Source: Myxococcaceae bacterium
GTDB lineage: Bacteria > Myxococcota_A > Polyangia > Polyangiales > Ga0077539
Direction: 5' to 3'
DNA length: 64,000 nt
Assembly (NCBI GenBank): GCA_004297725.1
Contig: SCUS01000084.1
Location: 1-64,000, forward strand
The translations under genes and the position numbers were made by a program. Position 1 is the first letter of the stretch; every line of letters starts with the position of its first letter. Below are positions 1 through 7,069 of this stretch, piece after piece. Under the pieces are notes generated by a model. The model was not told the origin of the DNA and did not search any database. It worked only from the letters and a program-made list of their open reading frames with translations.

Positions 1-103
1 GCCATCCACACCGCGAGGCACACGAGGACGTTGCAGAGCACCCCGAGCGTGAAGGCCTCGACGAAGCTCTCGTGCAGCTTGCCGTTGGCGATCGCGATGG
101 CCG
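1..103 (-). pseudogene. Formate/nitrite transporter (FNT family) remnant, cut by repeat copy 1 and by the window edge
   Basis: Read on the minus strand, this stretch gives AIAIANGKLHESF followed by VEAFTLGVLCN and VLVCLAVWM. That is the mid-protein FNT signature (FocA/NirC family, pentameric channels for formate, nitrite or hydrosulfide in the inner membrane). In intact FNT proteins roughly 130-150 residues precede this point. Here the upstream side is the 123-bp repeat, joined in frame, and no FNT N-terminal half follows in 227-374, which is followed at once by the stop of another gene. The 3' part lies outside the window, so whether the C-terminal half is intact is unknown. The N-terminal truncation makes a working channel unlikely. 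Family call is by motif recognition. Confidence 0.6.
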
Positions 104-226
104 GGGATGAGTCGTCCAACGCGGCACCCTCGCTGGCGCAGATCCGCTCGGGTTTACGGAGCATCCCGTGTACGAAGCACGCGCTCCCGCGAGCATTGGC
201 GGGAGCGCCCGGGACGCCACCTTGGC
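104..226. repeat. 123-bp dispersed direct repeat, copy 1
   Basis: First of three copies of a 123-bp sequence starting GGGATGAGTCG and ending CCACCTTGGC. Hand comparison finds no indels among the copies. Copy 1 differs from copy 3 at about four positions and from copy 2 at about six. It has no evident terminal inverted repeats and no flanking target duplication. Its left edge abuts the formate/nitrite transporter remnant. See the copies at 4175-4297 and 5109-5231. Confidence 0.9.
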
Positions 227-374
227 AGCAACGGGAGGGGGCCTGGGGCGGAGAGGTCGTTCGGTCGCCGCGGTGCTGATCCGTGCCCGGGAGAGCGCCG
301 CGTTGCTCTCTCAATACCGTCCATCCCGCGGTCATGGCGTCACGAACGTGCGCGCGGCCGCCCGGTATACCGCC

Positions 375-1733
375 TCAGTCGAGCCGCTCGACGGCGGGCA
401 TCGACCACGTGCCGCGCAGCGCCTCGGGTCGGGGCCAGTAGAGCCGCGCGTTCAGGAGGAAGGGCGCCCCCGCGCGCACGGGCAGCCAGTTGGCGCGCGC
501 TTCTCCGCGGGGGGGCGTCGCCTGCACCCAGAGGTCGAGCGAGCCGTCGGGGTTGGGGCGCAGCGCGTCGCGGTCGCCCACCGCGAAGCGTCCGGTGCCG
601 GTGTCGAGCAGCGCCTCGTCGGCGCCGTAGGCCGTCACCGACCAGAAGGCGTTCACGGGCGGCAGCGCACCGGCCGCGAAGTGAATGCGGTACCGATGGC
701 TCCCATCGAGGGCGTCGCCGCGGGCGTCTACGCGCGCGTTGGGGTACATCGCGTCGACGGGGAGGTTGGCCCCGAGGCCCGCCATCGCCACCGCGCCGCG
801 CACCGCGTAGTTCGTGCCGTAGCGCCCGAGGATCGATGGCGGCGTCGACCAGCCTCGCACGAGGTTCGGCGGGTTCTGTAGGCGACGCGCGATGGCGCGG
901 TCGGCGACCCAGCGGCCGATGCTCGCGCTCCAGCGGTCGAGCGCGTTCCAGCGGAGCGGGCGACCGGGCGCGACGCCCAGCGCGGCGAGCCGTCGCATCA
1001 TGGGCGCGTCGGCGGGCGTCGGCGGGTTGTCGACCATGAGCGCGGCGAGGCGCGTGAAGAAGGCCTCGGTGCTCATCGCGCGCACCTGCTCCACCGGCGG
1101 AGCGGGGCGCTGCGAGGCGGGGCGCCACGCGGGCGTCACGCGCGGCGCGAGGGGGCGCAGGGTGACGGCATCTTGCAGGCGGTGCACGAGGGGGTAGTCC
1201 GCGGCGCCGTTGGTCTGCGTGCGACCGATGAGCCACACGATGCGCGTCGGCGCGCGGAGCACGGCGAGCCCGTCGGGAGGTGTTCCCTGCCACGCGGGGC
1301 CCACGAGGAGGTAGCGGCCGCCCGCGGTGCCCGCGGTGCGCGTGCCGGGCGAGGCGAAGACGTTGGTCCACGCGTCCATGAAGGGGAAGAGCTCGTAGCG
1401 CACGGCGTTGGGGGCCATTTCGAAGACGAAGGGCCCGTCGTTCATGTCGATGAAGGCCGTGGTGTAGAGCGTGTCGACATTGGGCCGCACCACGCCGCGA
1501 AAGCGCGCGTCGGGAAACGCACGAACACGGAGCAGCCCGTTCGTGGGGCCCACGGTGAGCGCCGCGGCGGCGCGGGTCACGTCCATGATGACCAGGGGGT
1601 AGCCGAAGACGTAGGCCCGCGCGCCGTCGAGGGTGACCTTGAGGAGCACCCCGAGCACGATGACCGTGAGCGCGAGGAGCACCCGCGCGGAGCGTCGGCT
1701 CCGCTTCGGTACGAGGGGGCTCGGCTCGCGCAT
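375..1733 (-). CDS. DUF1254/DUF1214 domain-containing protein
   Basis: A 452-residue protein. Residues 17-36 form one hydrophobic N-terminal segment, a membrane anchor or signal. A DUF1254-type region follows at about 45-165, with the family phrase NVDTLYTTAFIDM near residue 85. A DUF1214-type region lies near the C-terminus at about 325-440, where VNAFWSVTAYG and LYWPRPEAL are typical. Proteins with both domains are widespread in proteobacteria and myxobacteria as envelope proteins of unknown biochemistry; some plant-cell-wall or lipid-related roles have been guessed but not shown. The gene is divergent from the membrane protein starting near 1760, and the region upstream of its ATG is very short. 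It lies between repeat copies 1 and 2 but is itself intact. Confidence 0.85.
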   Translation of the reverse strand: MREPSPLVPKRSRRSARVLLALTVIVLGVLLKVTLDGARAYVFGYPLVIMDVTRAAAALTVGPTNGLLRVRAFPDARFRGVVRPNVDTLYTTAFIDMNDGPFVFEMAPNAVRYELFPFMDAWTNVFASPGTRTAGTAGGRYLLVGPAWQGTPPDGLAVLRAPTRIVWLIGRTQTNGAADYPLVHRLQDAVTLRPLAPRVTPAWRPASQRPAPPVEQVRAMSTEAFFTRLAALMVDNPPTPADAPMMRRLAALGVAPGRPLRWNALDRWSASIGRWVADRAIARRLQNPPNLVRGWSTPPSILGRYGTNYAVRGAVAMAGLGANLPVDAMYPNARVDARGDALDGSHRYRIHFAAGALPPVNAFWSVTAYGADEALLDTGTGRFAVGDRDALRPNPDGSLDLWVQATPPRGEARANWLPVRAGAPFLLNARLYWPRPEALRGTWSMPAVERLD

Positions 1734-1759
1734 CCGGTGAGGGTCGCGCGGTCGCGGGC

Positions 1760-3571
1760 GTGGTGTACAGGACCGCTCGGCGCTGCGTGATGGTCGCCCC
1801 TGATGTGCGCCCCGTACTGCCCGGCGCCGCGGCCGCAGCCGACGCGCGGCGATTCGTCCTTCCCCGCCGCGCCCGCGGTCCTCGATTGCGTCGCCGCCGC
1901 CTCGCGGTCTACGACCGTGCGGTGGCGCCCGGCATCGACCTCCAGCTCCTGGGCCTGCGCGCGGCGTCCCTGCCCCTCACGCTCATCGTGCTGATGGTGC
2001 TCGCCGTCCCGGTCGCGCTGCCCTCCGCGGCGGTCGAGCTCGGGCGCCTCCCGACCTGCCGCCGCCGCGACGCCCTCTTCGCCGCCGCCCTCTTCGCCGT
2101 CGCGCTCGCGCTGCGCACGGCGCTCGGCTCGCACGCGCTCATCCACGAGAACCACCACGGGTACCGCTACCTCGCGTGGTCGTCGGCCCTCAACGTGCTC
2201 GCCGACGCGCACGGCGTCCCGTCGGCGCACCTCGTCCTCGTCCGCCTGGCCGGTGGGGGCGACTCCGGGGCCTTCGCCCTCGGTGCCGTGCTCTCCGCCG
2301 TCGCCGCGGTCGCGCTCGCGGCCTACACCGCGCAGGTCACCCGGTCGCGCCTCGCGGGCGCCGCCGCCGGCGCGCTGCTCGCGCTGCAACCCCTCGCCAT
2401 CGCCCTCGCGACCACCGAGGAGTTCATGGTCTCCGCGTCGGCGCTGTGCCTCGCGGGCGTCGCGCTGCTCCATGTCGGCGCCGCGCGCGGCCTCCGGGCG
2501 ACCACGGCCCTGGGCGTCCTGTGCCTCTCGCTCGCCGCGTGCGCGCGGGAGATCACGCTGCCCCTCGCCGCGCTCGCGGTGCCCGCGATGCTCTCCGCGC
2601 GCCGCCCCGACGGCACCACCCCGTGGCGCGCGACCGCGGCGGTGGTCGCGGCCATGACGGCGCTGCTGCTCCCGCAGGCGGCGCGGGTGGTGGCCGCGTG
2701 GCGCGCGCTGCCGTCGACGCCCGGCTACATGGGCGCGCCCAACCTGCCGTGGTCGGACGGGATGCACCGCAACGCGGCGTGGGTGGGCTGGATGGAGCCG
2801 TACATCCCGCGCGCCGAGGGCTGGGCCATGGTGCTCGCGCTCGCGGCGCTCGTCGCCTGGAGCCTCCGCACGAAGGACGCCCGCCTCGCGCTCGGCGCCG
2901 CGGTGGTGCCGCTGATCGCGCTCGCGCAGGGCGGCCTCGTGCGCACCGGGTGGTTTCCCACCGGGCTGCGCCACCAGCTGTTGTCCATGGCGATGCTGCT
3001 CATTCCGGTCGGGTGGGCCGTCGCCGCGGGGGCCGCGCGCCTCCCTCCGACGTGGCGTCGCGGCGCGCTCGCGGCCGTCGTCGCGCTCGCGGCCGTCGCG
3101 CTCTGGCGCCGACCCGCGGGCTACCGCATCGACGCCCCGCACACGCGCGAGTACCGCTTCTTCCACGACGCCCTCGCGACGCTCCCGGCCGACGGCTCCG
3201 TGGTGGAATTCTCCGACGAGCCGCTGCCCCACGTCGGCGCGGGCTGGGTGCGCGCGCAGCGCCCGCGGTGGGGCGCCGTCGACGCCGCCGCGCTCTCTCG
3301 GGAGCCTCCCCCGGGGCCGCTGTTTCTGCTGCTCGACCGCGTCTGCTTCGTCGACCCCGCCCGCTTCGAAGGCACCGCCCGTCCCGGCTCGGTCGTTCCC
3401 CGCGCCACGCCCTTCGGTCGCATGCTCCCGGAGTGCGCCGACGCCCTCGCCGCGCTCCCGTGGCGCACCGTCGCGATGCGCTCCATCTCCCGCGCGACGC
3501 CCCGCACCTACGACATCCCGAGCACCGACCCCGTCGCGCACCTCGCCATCCTCCGGTGGGACCACCCGTGA
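1760..3571 (+). CDS. Multi-pass membrane protein, possibly GT-C type glycosyltransferase
   Basis: About 600 residues. At least eight hydrophobic segments lie between residues 65 and 440, and a soluble C-terminal tail of about 150 residues follows. Acidic residues in the first loop (HALIHENHHGYRY) and the overall build resemble GT-C/GT39-like lipid-linked sugar transferases, but no decisive catalytic motif was recognised. The first 54 codons are Arg-rich and not convincing as protein, so the real start may be the GTG at 1922, which would place the first membrane segment at the N-terminus. The stop overlaps the GTG start of the next gene by four bases (GTGA), suggesting translational coupling. 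Function is inferred from topology only. Confidence 0.6.
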   Translation: MVYRTARRCVMVAPDVRPVLPGAAAAADARRFVLPRRARGPRLRRRRLAVYDRAVAPGIDLQLLGLRAASLPLTLIVLMVLAVPVALPSAAVELGRLPTCRRRDALFAAALFAVALALRTALGSHALIHENHHGYRYLAWSSALNVLADAHGVPSAHLVLVRLAGGGDSGAFALGAVLSAVAAVALAAYTAQVTRSRLAGAAAGALLALQPLAIALATTEEFMVSASALCLAGVALLHVGAARGLRATTALGVLCLSLAACAREITLPLAALAVPAMLSARRPDGTTPWRATAAVVAAMTALLLPQAARVVAAWRALPSTPGYMGAPNLPWSDGMHRNAAWVGWMEPYIPRAEGWAMVLALAALVAWSLRTKDARLALGAAVVPLIALAQGGLVRTGWFPTGLRHQLLSMAMLLIPVGWAVAAGAARLPPTWRRGALAAVVALAAVALWRRPAGYRIDAPHTREYRFFHDALATLPADGSVVEFSDEPLPHVGAGWVRAQRPRWGAVDAAALSREPPPGPLFLLLDRVCFVDPARFEGTARPGSVVPRATPFGRMLPECADALAALPWRTVAMRSISRATPRTYDIPSTDPVAHLAILRWDHP

Positions 3572-4101
3572 CGCGCCTCGCCCTGCTGCTGTGCCTCGCG
3601 CTCACGGCGTGTCGACCGACCCCCGAGGCGTGCGTCGACTGCGTGCTCCCGCCCGGTCAGGAGCCCGCCGTGGTGGCGATGCTCGGCGGCCGCGACACCC
3701 TCGGCGACGGGTGCCGGCTCGACCGCGCACGCATCGAGGGGGCCGTCGTGCGGGCGTTCTACCGGTGCGCCCCGGGGGAGGTCGCGCTCGCGCTGCACCA
3801 CGTCGGTCGGGCGCCCCGCGGGGCTTCGCGCGCCGGAGAATTCGCGCTGTCGACGGACGACCCGCGGGCGCGCCCGACGGGGCTCTTCGACGCGCTGCGG
3901 GCGCGGGTGCTGGCGCGCGGAGCGACGGTGCGCTGGGCCTCCGCGCGGCGCGACCGCGAGCACCACACGGTGGTGTCGGCGCGCGGGGCGTGGCTGCTCG
4001 CGCTGGCGCTCGGGGTGGCGATCGCCGCGCGGTCCGCGGTCGGGCGTCGCGGGGCTGCCGCTCCTCGTCGGTCGGCACCTCGAGGGTCTCGTCGAGGGTG
4101 A
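3568..4101 (+). CDS. Small lipoprotein of unknown function, 3' end possibly replaced
   Basis: Starts at a GTG overlapping the previous stop (GTGA). The N-terminus VTRLALLLCLALTACRP is a clear lipoprotein signal with lipobox LTAC, followed by CVDCVLPPG. The body of about 130 residues has no recognised domain. A hydrophobic stretch, WLLALALGVAIAA, lies near the end, giving a possible C-terminal membrane segment. The last 20 residues are Arg/Ala-rich, and from about 4040 the opposite strand looks more like coding. The gene's original 3' end may therefore have been lost where a foreign fragment joins, just before repeat copy 2. Signal peptide is seen directly; the truncation is inference. Confidence 0.5.
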   Translation: MTRLALLLCLALTACRPTPEACVDCVLPPGQEPAVVAMLGGRDTLGDGCRLDRARIEGAVVRAFYRCAPGEVALALHHVGRAPRGASRAGEFALSTDDPRARPTGLFDALRARVLARGATVRWASARRDREHHTVVSARGAWLLALALGVAIAARSAVGRRGAAAPRRSAPRGSRRG

Positions 4102-4172
4102 CCGCGCGGTTGACCGTGACGCGCAGCCGGGCCTCGCGGCGGGTCAGCGGCGGGCGCACGCCGGCGGTGTTA
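4040..4172 (-). pseudogene. Unrecognised coding remnant next to repeat copy 2
   Basis: The minus strand reads TAGVRPPLTRREARLRV, then TVNRAVTLDETLEVP and TDEERQPRD. This has protein-like composition, unlike the Arg-rich shadow frames nearby. It has no start of its own, begins within a few bases of repeat copy 2, and runs into the antisense side of the lipoprotein gene. It is best read as a fragment of an unknown gene left at a recombination junction. Family not recognised. Confidence 0.3.
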
Positions 4173-4174
4173 GG

Positions 4175-4297
4175 GGGATGAGTCGTCCAACGCGGCACCC
4201 TCGCTGGCGCAGATCCGCTCGGGTTTACGGAGCATCCAGTGTACGAAGCACGCGCTCCCGCGTGCATTGGCAGGAACTCCCGGGACGCCGCCTTGGC
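4175..4297. repeat. 123-bp dispersed direct repeat, copy 2
   Basis: Second copy, same orientation and length as copy 1, with about two differences from copy 3 and six from copy 1. On the minus strand the internal frame that begins at an ATG (MLRKPERICASEGAALDDSS) ends at a TAA just past the repeat here, unlike in the other two copies. The bases from 4298 to 4461 hold no recognisable gene. Confidence 0.9.
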
Positions 4298-4461
4298 GGG
4301 TCTCCGTGCGCGGGAGCGCGTGCGGCGCGGTGCTACGGCCCGCGCGTGTGCGCCGTGGGGGCGCGGGTCGTTCGGTCTTCACGGACCGTGAACTCTTGGG
4401 GAGGGCCTGCGCGTTGAACAGGCGGGGATTGAGCGCTGAGAGGCGCGAGCGAGGGGACGGG

Positions 4462-5040
4462 TCAGACCGAGAGGTAGATCGAGAGAGCGATGTGTTCTGG
4501 AACCTGGACCGGATCGGTGATCTCCCAGAAGCGCGCGGGGTCGTCCTCGATCGACGTGTCCTGTCGGAACTCGAGGTCGATGGCCTCGAACGGATCGTCG
4601 GTCAGCATCACCCAGCCCCAGTTGTAGCCGACGGTGATGGTCTTCCAGTCCTCGCGAAGGAACATCATCTCGTCGTTCATCATGCCGATAGGGAAGGCGG
4701 GCGGCCGGGTCTTCTTCCTCCCCCTTTCCCCAAGGAGGTACTCCTCGACCTCGTAGGGGCGGACGATCTTGAGAGTGCGCGCGGTGGTAAACGCGCCGCA
4801 TCCGAAGTCGAGGCTCCGCGGGCCGAGCACGTTCATGCCGAATCCGCCGAATCGCTCAAGCAACTGGCGCGCGAGCGCGTGCATCGGAAGGAACGGCTCG
4901 CGGAAGTAAGGCTCCCGCGCGAGAGAGTGAGGGTCCGCGCGCCACTGCTCGCTCCACCCCGCGGCTCGAAACGCCGAGAAGAGTTCGGGATACTTCTCCG
5001 ACTTCCCGCGCAGGTAACCGTCAAAGGGATTGCCCTCCAT
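4462..5040 (-). CDS. SUKH-3-like (SMI1/KNR4 superfamily) immunity-type protein
   Basis: A 192-residue soluble protein starting MEGNPFDGYLRGK. The phrases FRAAGW near residue 25, LLERFGGFGMNVLG at about 60-73, FPIGMMNDEMMFL at about 115-127 and NWGWVMLTDDPFEAI fit the SUKH-3 branch of the SUKH superfamily. Those proteins commonly act as antidotes to secreted or contact-dependent polymorphic toxins. No toxin gene is visible beside it. It lies between repeat copies 2 and 3 like a cassette. Its base composition is lower than its neighbours: bases 4621-4680 are 53% G+C by hand count, which fits transfer. The reading frame stays open upstream through repeat copy 3, but the ATG at 5040 is the natural start. 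Domain call is by eye; a non-immunity SUKH role is possible. Confidence 0.6.
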   Translation of the reverse strand: MEGNPFDGYLRGKSEKYPELFSAFRAAGWSEQWRADPHSLAREPYFREPFLPMHALARQLLERFGGFGMNVLGPRSLDFGCGAFTTARTLKIVRPYEVEEYLLGERGRKKTRPPAFPIGMMNDEMMFLREDWKTITVGYNWGWVMLTDDPFEAIDLEFRQDTSIEDDPARFWEITDPVQVPEHIALSIYLSV

Positions 5041-5108
5041 CGCTGGAACCTCGCATCGCCGGAGTATCGCCGGAGAGATTATCAAGGGGCTTTGGCTCGT
5101 TTGGCTGT

Positions 5109-5231
5109 GGGATGAGTCGTCCAACGCGGCACCCTCGCTGGCGCAGATCCGCTCGGGTTTACGGAGCATCCAGTGTACGAAGCACGCGCTCCCGCGAGCA
5201 TTGGCAGGAACTCCCGGGACGCCACCTTGGC
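5109..5231. repeat. 123-bp dispersed direct repeat, copy 3
   Basis: Third copy, again 123 bp and in the same orientation. Its minus-strand ATG frame (MLRKPERICASEGAALDDSS) continues without a stop into the SUKH-3-like gene, adding about 25 linker residues. Its right edge abuts another orphan coding fragment on the plus strand. Confidence 0.9.
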
Positions 5232-5235
5232 GGTC

Positions 5236-5434
5236 CGACGACACCTTCGAGGGCCTCGTCGGCGGCGGGATTCCGGCCGCGGGCATGATCGCCGCGACGG
5301 GGACGCTGCTCATCGGGTCCGACCTGATGAGGCTCGTGCGGCGGCTGATCCTGTCGATCACCGACCTCGACCCTGACGACGATGGCAACTGCCGGTCGTT
5401 CTCGGCGGCGGTGGCCTTCGACGGGCGCGCGGCG
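5236..5434 (+). pseudogene. Unrecognised coding remnant next to repeat copy 3
   Basis: The plus strand reads DTFEGLVGGGIPAAG, MIAATGTLLIGSDLM and RLVRRLILSITDLDPDD, then GNCRSFSAAVAFDG. This is natural-looking protein sequence with no start codon of its own. It begins at the right edge of repeat copy 3 and ends in the tandem palindrome array. It is probably the 3' part of a gene whose 5' part was lost at the junction. No family recognised. Confidence 0.35.
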
Positions 5435-5492
5435 TTCACAGACTCTGTGAACGCAGTCACAGACTCTGTGAACGCAGTCACAGACTCTGTGA
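5435..5492. promoter_or_regulatory. Three tandem 15-bp palindromes in 21-bp phase (candidate operator array)
   Basis: The palindrome TCACAGA-C-TCTGTGA occurs perfectly at 5436-5450, 5457-5471 and 5478-5492; the first extends to 17 bp (TT...AA). The spacing is exactly 21 bp, two helical turns, so all three face the same side of the helix. The array ends 78 bases before the ATG of the ferritin-like lipoprotein gene at 5571. Dyad symmetry with helical phasing suggests cooperative binding of a dimeric repressor or activator; no regulator was identified. An alternative is a chance tandem duplication of a coding heptapeptide (TDSVNAV) in the preceding remnant. Confidence 0.5.
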
Positions 5493-5570
5493 CCGTCCGA
5501 CCTGACCTCGACCGCTCGGGACGGCGCTCGTGCTGTCGCGGGAGGCGCGTCCCGCGTAGAGTCCCGCGCG

Positions 5571-6554
5571 ATGAGAACCATGGGGATGGGGACCCTGCTC
5601 GCGCGCCTGGTCGCGCTGGCGCTGCCGCTCGCCGGATGCTGCGAGACGACGCACCACACCGCGTACGTCGACGCCGACGGTGGCACCGTCGCCGGCCCCG
5701 CGAGCGGCGACGCCGGCGTCGGTGACGCCGCGACGACCGGGCCGCTCAACTGCCAGGCGCTCTGCCTCCAGCCCATCATCGGCCGGTGCCTCGGCTGGGA
5801 GATCGAGTCCTGCGAGCGGGCCGATCCGTCGGGCAACACGATCACCTGCCGCTACGTCGACACGCAGTGCCCCGACATGCTCCCGCTTCCCAGGACGACC
5901 TGCGGTCGGCGCACCGACGGCGTCGCGCCCGCGAGCGCGGTCGGTGACGATGCGACCGGTCGCGCGCTCGCGCAGATGGCGGCGCTCGAGGCGGCGTCGA
6001 TCCCGGCGTTTGCGCGGCTCGGGCGGGAGCTCGCCGCGCACGGTGCGCCCGCGTCGCTGCGACGTTCGGTCGAGCGCGCGCGACGCGACGAGGTGCGCCA
6101 CGCGGCGACGATGCGCGGCCTCGCGCGAGCGCACGGCGCGGCCGTGGGGAGGGTGACGGGCCGCGCCGCCGGCGGGGTGCGGCCGCTCGCGACGCTGGCG
6201 ATCGAGAACGCCGTCGAGGGGTGCGTGCGCGAGACCTGGGGCGCGGCGGTGGCGAGGTTTCAGGCCGAGCGCGCGGTCGACCCGGCGCTGCGTCGGGCGA
6301 TGGCGACGATCGCGCGCGACGAGGCGCGGCACGCGGCGCTCGCGTGGCGGGTGCGCGCGTGGGCGCAGACGAGGCTCGACGCGACGGCGCGGGCGGCCTG
6401 CGCGCGGGCGCTGCGCGAGGAGGTGAGCGCGTTGCGGCGCGAGCTCGATGGGTGCTTCGACGACGCGACGGCGCGGGCGCTCGGCGTACCGACGGGCGCG
6501 GCGGCGCGGGCGCTGGCGGGCGCGATCGACGGCGCCCTGTGGGGCCGGGCGTGA
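5571..6554 (+). CDS. Ferritin-like domain lipoprotein
   Basis: A 327-residue protein with a lipoprotein signal ending PLAGC (Cys23). A Cys-containing linker follows at 24-111 (six Cys between 61 and 111), then a four-helix ferritin-like region from about 127 to 300. The expected di-iron ligands are visible: Glu140, a Glu174-x2-His177 pair (DEVRHA), Glu residues near 212-221, and Glu251-x2-His254 (DEARHA). Surface-tethered ferritin-like proteins are common in myxobacteria, usually of unknown substrate. The domain could oxidise iron or another small molecule in the periplasm; this is inference. Alternative ATG starts exist at 5580 and 5586. The stop overlaps the GTG start of the next gene (GTGA). 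The palindrome array lies upstream. Confidence 0.75.
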   Translation: MRTMGMGTLLARLVALALPLAGCCETTHHTAYVDADGGTVAGPASGDAGVGDAATTGPLNCQALCLQPIIGRCLGWEIESCERADPSGNTITCRYVDTQCPDMLPLPRTTCGRRTDGVAPASAVGDDATGRALAQMAALEAASIPAFARLGRELAAHGAPASLRRSVERARRDEVRHAATMRGLARAHGAAVGRVTGRAAGGVRPLATLAIENAVEGCVRETWGAAVARFQAERAVDPALRRAMATIARDEARHAALAWRVRAWAQTRLDATARAACARALREEVSALRRELDGCFDDATARALGVPTGAAARALAGAIDGALWGRA

Positions 6555-7069
6555 GCGCGCGGCGCGCGGCGGCGCTGTCGCTGTCGACGGTGCTGATGGG
6601 CGCGGCGGGGGCGCAGGCTGATCCGCGCTTCACGGTGACGTGGCACCCGCTCGCGGCGCTCTCGTACGGCTGGCAGTTCGAGTTCGAGGCCGCGCCCTCG
6701 CGCTGGATCTCCGTGCACGCGACGCCGACCACGGTGTTCACCGTCGACGATGGGGTCCCTCGCCCGCTGGGCTTCGCGATGGATGTCGGCGTGCGGGCGT
6801 TTCCGTTCGCGCGCGCCCCGTCGGGCTTCCTGCTCGGCGCGCACGTCGGCGCCGCCACCTGGAACGTCGCGGGCCTCACGCCCACCGCGGATGGCCTCGC
6901 GCTGCGCGGCGGCGTCACGGTCGGGTACACGTTCGTGTTCGCGCGACGTTTCGTGCTCTCGGTGGGCGGCGGCGGGGAGTACGTGCGCTTCACGTCGTCC
7001 CGGCAGCGGGCCGAGAGCGATGGGTGGGTGTGGCCCTTCGTGCGCCTGGCCGCGGGCGTGGCGTTCTGA
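6551..7069 (+). CDS. Small outer-membrane beta-barrel-like protein
   Basis: 172 residues from a GTG overlapping the previous stop. The signal-like N-terminus VSARRAAALSLSTVLMGAAGAQA ends in AQA. The mature part alternates hydrophobic and aromatic residues in beta-strand style (FTVTWHPLAALSYGWQFEFE, LLGAHVGAATWNVAGL, GVTVGYTFVFARRF) and ends VRLAAGVAF with a terminal Phe, the usual signal for outer-membrane barrel assembly. Length suits an eight-stranded barrel. It is translationally coupled to the ferritin-like lipoprotein gene, so the two may act together at the outer membrane. Confidence 0.6.
   Translation: MSARRAAALSLSTVLMGAAGAQADPRFTVTWHPLAALSYGWQFEFEAAPSRWISVHATPTTVFTVDDGVPRPLGFAMDVGVRAFPFARAPSGFLLGAHVGAATWNVAGLTPTADGLALRGGVTVGYTFVFARRFVLSVGGGGEYVRFTSSRQRAESDGWVWPFVRLAAGVAF

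Noticed and set aside
104-5233. Integron attC interpretation of the 123-bp repeats
   Set aside because: GTCCAAC in each copy fits the RYYYAAC half-site, but no matching GTTRRRY site lies at the other end, the ends do not pair as in attC, and no integrase gene is visible. The cassette idea is kept only as an open hypothesis.
5435-5492. CRISPR-like short array at the palindromes
   Set aside because: Only three units with a six-base constant spacer, and no cas genes.
5842-7069. Minus-strand continuation of the Cys-rich gene into 5842
   Set aside because: The frame is open but its sequence beyond 7140 loses the Cys-rich pattern and lies fully antisense to the ferritin-like and barrel genes, so it is not taken as real protein.
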